DNA from: Gnetum montanum
Taxonomy: Eukaryota; Streptophyta; Gnetopsida; Gnetales; Gnetaceae
Direction: 5' to 3'
Assembly (NCBI GenBank): GCA_015680685.1
Contig: MNCI01036718.1
Coordinates: forward strand, 86,822 to 150,821
Length of the DNA: 64,000 nt
Shown here in pieces: positions 36,124 to 45,249 of this stretch; position 1 is the stretch's first letter, and each line of letters begins with the position of its first letter. Under the pieces are notes generated by a model. It searched no databases. It was not told where the DNA came from and saw only the letters and a list, made by a program, of their open reading frames with translations. The translations under genes were made by a program, and so were the position numbers.

Positions 36124-37023
36124 ATGACCAAGAAGATTGATAGTTTGGAAAATTTGAAAGGTTCAAAAGATTCTAAATTCTAAGACTCATTCTTCATTAG
36201 AAGAAGAACAAAAGAAAGATTTGGAATTGGGAACAAGTAGTGGGGTGAAAACTAGAAGATCAAGAAGATCACCCATTATATCTAGTTTATTGATTCGTAA
36301 GAGAAGATCTAGAAAGTCTAAAGGTTTAATTATTCAAAGGAATAGGATGGAAAATCCTTGGCAAAGAGTTATACCATTAGGATTTCAAAATTACAATGAT
36401 ATTCCTAAGGTAGTTTACAAATATTTTTCATGAGCCTTTCATTCTTGGAAAAGCTTATTTAACTAAAGGATATATTCACATGTTTGAGTTAGCTTTAGCT
36501 CATGCAAATATTCAACATCAAGATCAAGCTTGTAGGTTGTTTGTATCAAATCTAAAGGATATGGCTCAGATTTGGTATTCGAACTTACCAAATAATAGTA
36601 TTACAAGTTGGGATGACATGAAGAATCTGCCAGTTTGGTAATCAATTAGATCAAAAACAACTATATTGTGGGCTACTACAAGCTAAGCAAGGAGTTAAAG
36701 AGTCAATTAGAGATTTTAATATCAATTTTCAATGAATTTGTGGACTCTTTCAAAGACAATATAGACCATCAGAAGAAATGCTTAAAGAAACTTATCTTAA
36801 GGCTGTCAACCCCAACATTTCAATTTGGTTAAGGAGAACTCCAAACTTAACTACAGTAAATGACTACTTTAGTGAAGCTATACAGTTAGAAAAACAGTTG
36901 AATCCTGAAGAAAATGTTGCAATTCAAAAAAGAGAAGAAAGAGTTATGATTCCTATGCAAGATTTTGCTCAATTTAAAGCTTTACCACGTCCATCTCATG
37001 CTAAGATAGAGCAAGAACATTAA
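36124..37023 (+). pseudogene. M2 gag, N-terminal and central part, frameshifted
   Basis: MTKKIDSLENLKGSKDSK starts the reading near 36124. A basic stretch (36221-36433) follows, then, in a shifted frame, YIHMFELALAHANIQHQDQA and LKDMAQIWYSNLPNNSI and SWDDMKN. These match the gypsy gag domain (A--F---L-G-A--WY--LP---I-SW--L). An open stretch at 36778-37023 continues with ETYLKAVNPNISIWL and FSEAIQLEKQL. Two or three frameshifts and a few stops interrupt it. Confidence 0.7.
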
Positions 37024-37050
37024 AGAGTAGGATCTGAAAAAGGACAATTA

Positions 37051-38022
37051 ATGAGAGATATGTCTAACAAAATAGTGAAGCTTGAAAAAGCCTTGGCAAG
37101 AGTTAATATCAAGGAAGAAAGGAAAAATAGAAAGCATAAACATCAAGACACTAAGTTGGTAGAAGATGAGGATGAAAGTGATCTTATTATGTTCAACTTT
37201 ATTGATATTGAATCTGATAATGAGTTATCTAGTGTTCATTATGCAAGTAAATCTTCTAGCAATGGATCTAGTGATACTTCTTCTCTATCAAGTTCTGAAG
37301 AAGATATGTCTTCAGATGAAGAATGTAATAACAATGAGGAAAATGGATATAGTCTCCGATCAAAAGAAAGATTAACTACTTCTAGACCCCCAAATGTTAT
37401 TACTGATCCATCTACTAAGAGAAAAGCTTTTGAGCCAAATAGAAGAGATAAGAATAAAGGTAAAGACAATCAAGTAGAGCAAAGCACTCCAAATCAGTCT
37501 TTTAATAAATGGATAAAGAAACCAAGCTTTATTGGTGATGGAGAGTATGATTTGATTGAAGACCTTAAACATGTCAAGGCCAATATTAGCCTTTATCAGT
37601 TGCTTCAAATAGGAGATCAGCAAAGAAAGGCTTTAGAGTTCATTAAAGGTAAAAGGAGAGTTAGAGAATCAGAGTTAAGTTATGTGTCTAATAATGATGA
37701 GAAATTAAAGACTTCATATGATAAGGAAGCTCCTCCTTTCCTTTTGACAATGAAATTAAAGGATAAATACTTACACAATTTTTTGATTGATTCAGGAGCT
37801 ACATCTACTATAATGTCATTTTCTATATGTAAGAAACTTGGTTTGATTCCTGAAAAATCAAATAAAAAGATTGTTCAAGTGGATAAAAGTAGAGTGAAGA
37901 TTGTGGGTAAATTACCAAATGTTCTATTTGAAATTGCTTCTAAACCCTTCATCAAAAGTAGAGTAACTATTCAAGTGATAGATATACCAGATTCACATAG
38001 TCTCTTATTGAGTAGAAGTTGA
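37051..38022 (+). pseudogene. M2 gag C terminus and protease, 323 open codons
   Basis: Open from 37051. Residues 1-30 are a basic coiled stretch, residues 60-98 an acidic serine-rich segment (SSSEEDMSSDEE), residues 105-155 basic. The retropepsin active site LIDSGATSTIMS is at residues 245-256 (DSGA at 37789-37800) and keeps the catalytic aspartate. The frame stops at LLLSRS, where gypsy elements have LLLSR-W; the TGA is one base from the expected TGG. Beyond it, SKNFSGYISTDYSHMWLPW and PFMIDNIT (to about 38150) match the segment that normally leads from protease to RT. Confidence 0.8.
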
Positions 38023-38580
38023 AGCAAGAATTTCTCAGGTTACATATCAACAGATTATTCTCACATGTGGTTGCCTTGGAAAGGAGAACCGAATCAAATA
38101 TACATCTATAGTGAACCTTTCATGATTGATAACATTACTTCAAATGGAAGAAGTAAGATTGTTGAAAAAGGAGGTGTTGAAAACAAAATTTGTACACTCC
38201 AAGAAGATGAGAATTCATTTGAGAAAGAAGATGAGAGGATTACTGAAGAAAAAGCTCAAGAAAAAAGTTAAAAGCTCCAACAAACAAAAAAATAATAGAA
38301 AGATCATTTATGAGAAGGTTAGAGATATGAGGATTTCTACCAGAGTAATCCTCAACATTCTCTTTCTATCTCAAGAATAGTCCATGAACAAAGGACTTGA
38401 TAATGTACAGTTTGTTGTTTTTTTTTTTTTTTAGGAATGAGGTTTTTATACCACCAAACCTTATGTTTGATGGAAATTTTTCTCCAAAAATATTTATCTT
38501 TTCAGCTAAAAGAAGTTCAATAAAAGCTTCAAGTATAGTTCAGTTTTAAAATGGGGCTTGCATAGCTTCTTTAAGCTTTT
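38023..38580 (+). pseudogene. M2 post-protease tail; no RT follows
   Basis: After the TGA the frame continues (38065-38271 is open) with SGYISTDYSHMWLPW and then a glutamate/lysine-rich tail ending EEKAQEKS. It then turns noncoding, including a run of 18 T near 38420. RT, RNase H and integrase are absent, so the element must rely on enzymes from elsewhere. Confidence 0.65.
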
Positions 38581-38593
38581 AAAGGGGCAGAAA
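38581..38593 (+). other. M2 polypurine tract
   Basis: aaaggggcagaaa directly abuts the TGTTAGC start of the 3' LTR. Purine-only except for one C. This is the expected plus-strand primer position. Confidence 0.8.
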
Positions 38594-39050
38594 TGTTAGC
38601 ACATTTTGGCCATTTCATGGAATAGAGATATGAGATGGTTGAAACCTTCAAAATATTTCAATAAAACTATTGAAATGGAGAAGTGGGATGCTACGTATAG
38701 CATGCTCCTTTGTGGTAGAAAATATTTTAAGTAGTTTGCAGATAAAGTACAGAAATATTTTCCATATTACTAATAATGGCAAGGACTGCAATAACAGTTT
38801 AGAGATTGTCATGAACAAATTTTTTTATGAACTATCCCATTAGATTATTGGTGAAATTTTTCAATATCTGTGTGTCTTCATTTACATCTGCGCAAAACAT
38901 CTTGCCTACTAAGGTCATTGAAGAGAGAAAAGTCGAGACAACGAAAAACTAAATTTTTCCAAGGATAGAGTTATCTGGGAGAAGAGTTGAAGTTGGATAT
39001 TTTGATAGACACTCAATAACAAATAAAAAAAAATGTTGTAAAGCAGAGGA

Positions 39051-39449
39051 ATGGAAATACAGAAAAAAGAGAGGGAGAAGGCCACAAAATCCAGGCGCAA
39101 AAATATCGCGAAAGCAGAATTTGGTGAATGCAAGCGCAGCCGAAAACCTGGAACAAAGTCCCGGCACAAGCTTGTGGAGTCTTACAAGGTTTATGTTTAC
39201 AAAGTTTTGAAGCAAGTGCATCCAGATCTTGGCATTTCATCCAAGGCCATGAGCATCATGAATTCGTTTGCCACTGACATTTTTGAGAAAGCAGCGAACA
39301 AGTCTTCCAAGCTCACTCACTACACCAAGCGTGATACGCTTTCTTCTCGCGAGGTTCAAACTGTCGTGAAGCATGTTTTGCCAGGCGAGTTGGCCAAGCA
39401 TGCTATTTCCAAGGGCACTAAGGCCATCACTAAGTTTAGTTCTGGCTAA
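39051..39449 (+). CDS. histone H2B-like ORF inside the M2 3' LTR
   Basis: 132 codons, uninterrupted, same start and stop as the copy at 32969. It is nearer to canonical plant H2[41 protein letters not shown] and [11 protein letters not shown] keep the HPD, SSKAM and LPGELAKHA signatures. Some positions still differ ([11 protein letters not shown] for FINDIFEKLAQ). The ubiquitination-site lysine is kept. By eye it differs from the 5' copy at about 31 of 132 residues and about 56 of 399 bases. Lying in the 3' LTR U3, it would be carried on the element's genomic RNA. Confidence 0.85.
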   Translation: MEIQKKEREKATKSRRKNIAKAEFGECKRSRKPGTKSRHKLVESYKVYVYKVLKQVHPDLGISSKAMSIMNSFATDIFEKAANKSSKLTHYTKRDTLSSREVQTVVKHVLPGELAKHAISKGTKAITKFSSG

Positions 39450-39755
39450 ACCCTCTGTGCTAGGGTTTTCTACTGTTTCATCTCTTTTCCTTTTCTGTTT
39501 ATTTGAAGGTGCAATGCGTTCTGTGGCATTGATGATTTGACAAAGTTCTCTGTAATCGTTTTTGTAAATGTTTGTCCAAAGGTGCTCATTTTCTTGAAAG
39601 GGATGCTTTTGGTGATTGTGGTTATCCATTTCTAGAAAAAAATGGGGTTGTGCTTGATCGTTTTTTAAATGTTGCGACATTCGCTTTTAGAAATGTCTTT
39701 CTACTTTCTAGAATCCTAATAACGGCCTTGATCTGTTAAAAAAATATATACAACA

Positions 39756-39929
39756 ATGAAGACCGTAGTAGCTCTATTTTTAGTAGTGGCAGTGTTGTTG
39801 TTGGCTACCAAAGCGGCGGAAGAGGATCCTTTGCAAGATTTCTATGTTGTAGACAACACAAATGTCAAGGGAATATTCATAAACGACATTCCGGTGTCCC
39901 AAGTGCAGCGTTGGCAGCCATGGCAATGA
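39756..39929 (+). pseudogene. germin-like protein leader fragment in M2 3' LTR
   Basis: 57 codons: MKTVVALFLVVAVLLLATKA (signal peptide), EEDPLQDFYVVDNTNVKG, IFINDIPVSQVQRWQPWQ, then TGA. The conserved cysteine of the germin N terminus is tyrosine here. It keeps nine codons past the stop of the 5' copy. No cupin domain follows. It sits in the same position relative to H2B as the other copy. Confidence 0.65.
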
Positions 39930-40053
39930 GGAGTAGTAGACCCAGGATTTGTAAAACAAAAACAAATCAGCTGAACCAAAGAACATCATTCATAACATAG
40001 TAGATGGTTACCGGCAATAATGGCGGCAACAACTGAACACCACATGCATGGCG

Positions 40054-40379
40054 GCTTCCAGATTCATGAATCCCAACAATAAGAAGAGCATAATACCAAA
40101 TGCCTTTTTCACACATCTTCATCATAAATTTGCTGCAGAGATGGAGATGGTCATGGAGTTGCTGGGAAGATTACAGAATGCTCAAAAAAGGATGTAACGC
40201 CATTCGGCACATGGCCAGACAGAGATGTCGCAGATCAAGGAAGCATTTAATATTTTTAACATTTTTTTGACCAAGTATAAAGATCACACATGGTCTGAAA
40301 TGTGGATTAATTTCATCAAGTTAGGGGACCAATAGATATATATTTACTATGATTACTATCTCTATTACTATGATTTAAA
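40054..40379 (+). repeat. 326-bp segment repeated across the gap, left copy
   Basis: Reads the same as 41117-41442, with no difference found by eye, although the paralogous 5' LTR copy differs at several positions. The 5' LTR contains this segment once. This is the pattern of two overlapping contig ends placed on either side of a gap. Confidence 0.85.
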
Positions 40380-41116
40380 NNNNNNNNNNNNNNNNNNNNN
40401 NNNNNNNNNNNNNNNNNNNNNNNNNNNNNNNNNNNNNNNNNNNNNNNNNNNNNNNNNNNNNNNNNNNNNNNNNNNNNNNNNNNNNNNNNNNNNNNNNNNN
40501 NNNNNNNNNNNNNNNNNNNNNNNNNNNNNNNNNNNNNNNNNNNNNNNNNNNNNNNNNNNNNNNNNNNNNNNNNNNNNNNNNNNNNNNNNNNNNNNNNNNN
40601 NNNNNNNNNNNNNNNNNNNNNNNNNNNNNNNNNNNNNNNNNNNNNNNNNNNNNNNNNNNNNNNNNNNNNNNNNNNNNNNNNNNNNNNNNNNNNNNNNNNN
40701 NNNNNNNNNNNNNNNNNNNNNNNNNNNNNNNNNNNNNNNNNNNNNNNNNNNNNNNNNNNNNNNNNNNNNNNNNNNNNNNNNNNNNNNNNNNNNNNNNNNN
40801 NNNNNNNNNNNNNNNNNNNNNNNNNNNNNNNNNNNNNNNNNNNNNNNNNNNNNNNNNNNNNNNNNNNNNNNNNNNNNNNNNNNNNNNNNNNNNNNNNNNN
40901 NNNNNNNNNNNNNNNNNNNNNNNNNNNNNNNNNNNNNNNNNNNNNNNNNNNNNNNNNNNNNNNNNNNNNNNNNNNNNNNNNNNNNNNNNNNNNNNNNNNN
41001 NNNNNNNNNNNNNNNNNNNNNNNNNNNNNNNNNNNNNNNNNNNNNNNNNNNNNNNNNNNNNNNNNNNNNNNNNNNNNNNNNNNNNNNNNNNNNNNNNNNN
41101 NNNNNNNNNNNNNNNN
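40380..41116. other. assembly gap, 737 N
   Basis: Run of N in the 3' LTR of M2. Given the identical flanks, the gap may not represent any real sequence. Confidence 0.95.
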
Positions 41117-41442
41117 GCTTCCAGATTCATGAATCCCAACAATAAGAAGAGCATAATACCAAATGCCTTTTTCACACATCTTCATCATAAATTTGCTGCA
41201 GAGATGGAGATGGTCATGGAGTTGCTGGGAAGATTACAGAATGCTCAAAAAAGGATGTAACGCCATTCGGCACATGGCCAGACAGAGATGTCGCAGATCA
41301 AGGAAGCATTTAATATTTTTAACATTTTTTTGACCAAGTATAAAGATCACACATGGTCTGAAATGTGGATTAATTTCATCAAGTTAGGGGACCAATAGAT
41401 ATATATTTACTATGATTACTATCTCTATTACTATGATTTAAA
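41117..41442 (+). repeat. 326-bp segment repeated across the gap, right copy
   Basis: Same as 40054-40379. After it the sequence runs on colinearly with the 5' LTR. Confidence 0.85.
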
Positions 41443-41768
41443 TAAAATATTTTATGATTTAAAAAGGAAAGGAAAGTTATGGGATATTTGTGTAACATCC
41501 TATATAAAGGAGACATTTGGCTATTATCCCTTTTATTCCTATGGAAGTTGTAACTTCCTATGATAGTTACAACTATGATATTTGTAACTAATTTTAATTT
41601 TGATTACCATGAAGACACTTGGCAACTAAAAAGGCCACTTGTCAACTACAACTTTTTTGTCTCCATGGTGACCACTTGGCAACTGAATAGGCCACTTGTC
41701 AATTGAATGGGCCACTTGGCAACTACATGGGACACTTGTCAACTGTAGCTTTTTTATCTCTATGGTGG

Positions 41769-42682
41769 TGATGAGACGCGATATCGCATTGTCCCCTGCG
41801 ATATCACATACGTAATATCGCAGTCCGCCACCAAATCTATAAATAAGAGGCAACACTCCCCTCATTTCACATCATAGGCTAGAAGTAGCGAAGCTCTGGT
41901 GGATTGATCACCCTAGAGATAGAATATTTTCCATGTGCCTGCAGTAAGAGTCCCCCAAGTGAACGGTTCTTTATTCGAGCAGCTTTGTACCTGAATGCAA
42001 GTTGTGCATGGCAATAAAGATGAGCTTTTTGGATAAACCTTGCAGTAAATGGATAGGTTTATTTAATGTTATTTATTACTTTCCTAGTAACGTGGCATGA
42101 GTACGACTTGGTTACGAGGATTGATGAATGTGTACGGCTAGCCAAGGAATCGGCTACTCATCGTGATTAGATTCTCTCACCCTTACCTCCTAGAACATGG
42201 GACAAGTACGACTTGATTATGAGCATCTACGAATGTGTACGGCTAGTCAAGTAATCGGCTGCTTGTCACACTTAGGCTAGTTAGGTCCCTCAGTACAACC
42301 ACTTCGAGCACGTGCGTTACGTGTGGTAACCCCAGTAATGATTAGAGTTTGGTAGCCATAGTTGCACAGTTCAAGGTGTGTATGGCAAGTGGGAACGGAT
42401 GCTAACACTAGGACTTAGTGTTGTAGTTAGAGTTAGTTTTAGTCTCTCAACCCTTCACCCCTTAGCATAGGCGATAAACTTGAAAAGACCAAAAAAATCG
42501 TATACCTCGGACTTACTTAACCATACACCGTGACAACAACAAGTAAGTCTGGGAAGACAATGATTAATTAACCCCAAGTGTTCCTTGCGGCGTTTAGGCA
42601 TTTAGTCTGCGGAGTTCGACAAGATCGCACGTGCTACGCTCATTTCGTATGGTTGAGTGTAGGGGTACCTTGCCACTCATTA
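41769..42682 (+). mobile_element. solo LTR of the M1 family, 914 bp
   Basis: Starts TGATGAGACGCG, ends cactcatta, and is flanked on both sides by GGTGG (41764-41768 and 42683-42687). Two GATATC cores precede a TATA box at 41838-41845. Its U5 contains a tandem duplication of about 125 bases with the phrases gtacgactt and tgtgtacggcta repeated. No internal sequence remains, so it formed by LTR-LTR recombination. The unoccupied site is preserved at 34655-34659 in the 5' LTR of the host element. Confidence 0.95.
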
Positions 42683-42735
42683 GGTGGTTATAACCACCGA
42701 AAATAGTTGTAACTTAGCTAACTACCTTTGAACCC

Positions 42736-42743
42736 TATAAAAA
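42736..42743 (+). promoter_or_regulatory. M2 3' LTR TATA box
   Basis: TATAAAAA, same context as 34708-34715. The solo LTR sits about 50 bases upstream of it and separates it from the CCACTTG repeat array. Confidence 0.7.
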
Positions 42744-44026
42744 GGCTTCAGGGGTCAAGGAGGGATTATCACTTGGACACACTACAATATCACAAGGGGG
42801 GGACAAGACAACACACTTTGGAAGACTTGGGAACACACTTGGGCTCTCACTTAGAGACACACTTTGAGTCTTGAGAGAAGAGCATTGTAAAGAAGAAATT
42901 GTGAACAATTTCTTGTAAGATGGCTTGCTAAAGAAAATATTTCAGCCTCTTTTTCATAGTCTTGTGAGTTATGCTTATTGTTTTTTATTTTGTTTAAATT
43001 GTTTAGCTAGTGGTTTAGATAGTATCATCCTTGGAAAGTAATTTTGGGATTTTTAGATTGCTCTTATTATTCTTGTTGCCCGATAGAAAATTTCTGTTAA
43101 CATTTTGCCATAGAAGCACTTATGTTTAAAAGCCTTAAGAGAATTTTAGTAGTAACTTTTATTATTGTGCAACGTATAAGAACTGCTATTGAGATTGTTG
43201 TAAGAGAGCCCCTACTTGTAGTCATGCCGTTGAACGATTCAATAGTCAACAGGGTTCAAAAAATATTTGGTATTTTGATGGGACCAGAATAGCTTCTTTT
43301 TATCTTTAAAGTGAATATCTATGGTATTTCAATCAAAAATTGTCAATTTTTTTGAAGGTTCTGTTGAATGCAATTGTTGACATCTATTATCTAGCCAAAA
43401 TGGAGTCTTGTACGTGATAGTTTACGAAGCAATTTTTTGGTAACGTAGTAGCATTTTCTTGAAGAAATTGCTTATTTGAGCCTTGGAAGTTTGAACAATT
43501 CGTAGATATTGAATTTGGGATAGCTTTATTGTAAAGTGTTTACTTGTATCATTTTAACTTGTTTAAATATTTTAGGTCTTAAAACAAACCTGCTTTCTTT
43601 TCTATTTATTTCCATTGAATCTTGCTCTATTTCTAGTTTTCTTGTGGAACTATCTCTTTCTCTAGGGAAAATTAGAAGTAGATTCGTGGATTTGTGCTCA
43701 AATTTTTTTGCAAAATTTTATTTGTTACAAGTAGGTATTATAAGGACCGTGTAGACTAGGCAATTAAACAAAATAGGAACTCTCAACAAATCATAGTACT
43801 TGGCAAAGTTGGCAGAATCTCTTATTGATAAGTCATTTGTAGTTTACACACAACACAATCATTTTGTTTTTCTCAACCGCATGTCGCAACAGCACACACA
43901 CATACTCACATTAACTACTGAGTTTATTTGGAGGTATCTGGGCCTTGGTGTTGCCAGAGACCAACAAGCACCTAAATCTTGTTCGAGGACACTCGTTGGT
44001 GGTCGCGTCCCAAACGATCACCAACA

Positions 44027-44420
44027 GTTATATCTTTTATCAATTATTTTTTTATATTCTAAAAGGCGTAGGCATCATGGAAATTTTGTAAATAATATTT
44101 TGAGTCTACATTATAACCTTATTCAAATTTAAAGATGGTATTCATGCCAAGCTACATAATAAGGTTATTTCTCTAATGCTTGGTAGGGATGCAAACAACA
44201 TCCTTGATATTCATCATGTTCCTTGTAGTCAATAGTGGTTTATCATTATCATCATTTTCATCATGGTCTCTATCATGATCATAACCCCTTCTATGCTATT
44301 TGCTATGCCTTCTACCATTCTTGTGTCCACAGTTTCTATTGTCGGAACACCTTTCCTGAGCTCTTTTTTCATTCATACAAGAAATCAATTTGCAAGTAAA
44401 TAAAGCTGCAAATATATCTT
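44027..44420 (-). pseudogene. H gag, N-terminal part
   Basis: Minus-strand translation includes RNMMNIKDVV, then a FHDAYAF-like segment (caaaatttccatgatgcctacg on that strand), which is colinear with FHDAYALQNI in M1 gag. It joins the piece starting at 32513 once M2 is removed. GTTAT at 44027-44031 is the right target-site copy of M2. Confidence 0.65.
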
Positions 44421-45249
44421 TGCTACAAGCTACAAAAAAAAATTTGGAGATGTTTTGAGTGCCTGGGAGATTTCTAATTAGAAGATAATACATTTTTACC
44501 TCCATGTTTGGGATAAATAGAAAGGCTAGGTTTCTTGTTAACAAGAGATGAGAAGAGGTGAAAAAGGAGAGAGTTGTAATAGAGAGGTTACAAGAGAGAA
44601 TGTGCACCTTTGCATTTAAATGTGTGTGATCATATTCATAGCTCTCTATATGTGCATCTAACCTAAGATCTATGTGTCGAGAGATTTAGATTGATTTAAC
44701 CTTGCATTAAGATCAATCATTATGTAATTGTAGAGCATCATGCTCTTCAATAGTGTTGAGTGTGTGAGGATTGAATGTGATCCAGGTTATGATTCCACTA
44801 TACTTGTACTAATCTTCTTGATTTAATTGAACATACCTAGTTTTCTGGCTTTTCTAACAATTAAATTGTCTTACATATTTTCTATTTCTAGATTTGGTAT
44901 GTTTGAAGGGTTAAAGTAAATCAAAGTAACTCTACTCCAATAATTGATATCAAACCCATAGGACTTATTATTTTTGGAATTTAGTTATGTATATTTTTAT
45001 CTATTTTAAATGGTCCCTAAGAACAAAATCATTCAAGACCTAAATTAAGACATAGAAAGCATGAAATTTACCTTTTACTTGATGATTAATTGATTACATG
45101 ATATCGATATCAAGGTAGATTAGAATGCAAGTCTCAACTATAGTCAACCATGTAATGATGATTCTCAATCTCACTCTAATGATAGTAAAGAAGTTCTCAA
45201 CCTAATGCAAGGAGATCTGATGAAGAGGAAGAAACTTCCAACTATGGAA
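44421..45249 (+). other. possible Ty1/copia LTR end with initiator-Met primer site
   Basis: At 44945-44957 tgatatcaaaccc matches 10 of 13 bases of the initiator-tRNA-Met primer site (TGGTATCAGAGCC); two of the differences are G-to-A. The stretch to its left, from about 44460, would then be LTR. No second LTR or coding domain was found to confirm it. Confidence 0.3.

Larger units (their letters stand above)
32514..44026 (+). mobile_element. M2: LTR retrotransposon with H2B-bearing 3.5-kb LTRs
   Basis: Two long direct repeats (32514-35998 and 38594-44026) start TGTTGGCAC or TGTTAGCAC and end CCAATA or CCAACA. A primer-binding site follows the first and a polypurine tract immediately precedes the second. 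The flanks are GTAAT and GTTAT, a near-perfect five-base duplication, and the outside sequences rejoin as one gag (element H). The 2.6-kb interior encodes only gag and protease. The 3' LTR is inflated by a solo LTR insertion and by an apparent assembly duplication; removing both gives about 3450 bp, close to the 3485 bp of the 5' LTR. Confidence 0.85.
38594..44026 (+). repeat. M2 3' LTR, interrupted by a solo LTR and an assembly gap
   Basis: Starts TGTTAGCACATTTTGGCC, ends gatcaccaaca. It is colinear with the 5' LTR. Subtracting the 914-bp solo LTR with its duplicated GGTGG and the 1063-bp apparent artefact around the gap leaves about 3451 bp. The flanks of the H2B block differ from the 5' LTR by a few per cent by eye (for example about 6 of 180 bases near the left end). 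Confidence 0.8.
28639..44420 (-). mobile_element. H: minus-strand gypsy element with RT, split by M2
   Basis: On the minus strand, gag begins near 44420, breaks at 44027, resumes at 32513 and runs to about 31250. It is followed by a decayed protease (about 31000-30500), RT (about 30170-29126) and RNase H (29125-28640). The break is exactly the M2 insertion. H gag is of the same type as M1, DE and F gag, including a -YEHPKGCWPI- segment matching -YDHPKGCCPI- in M1. H therefore shows an RT-bearing relative of those non-autonomous elements. Its integrase and LTRs were not found; the left end abuts the J 3' LTR. Confidence 0.75.

Noticed and set aside
40316-41188. Long minus-strand frame of 290 codons
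   Set aside because: It runs through the N gap; nearly all of its residues are undetermined.
44460-44945. Complete Ty1/copia LTR
   Set aside because: Only the decayed initiator-Met primer site supports it; no second copy or TG start could be fixed.
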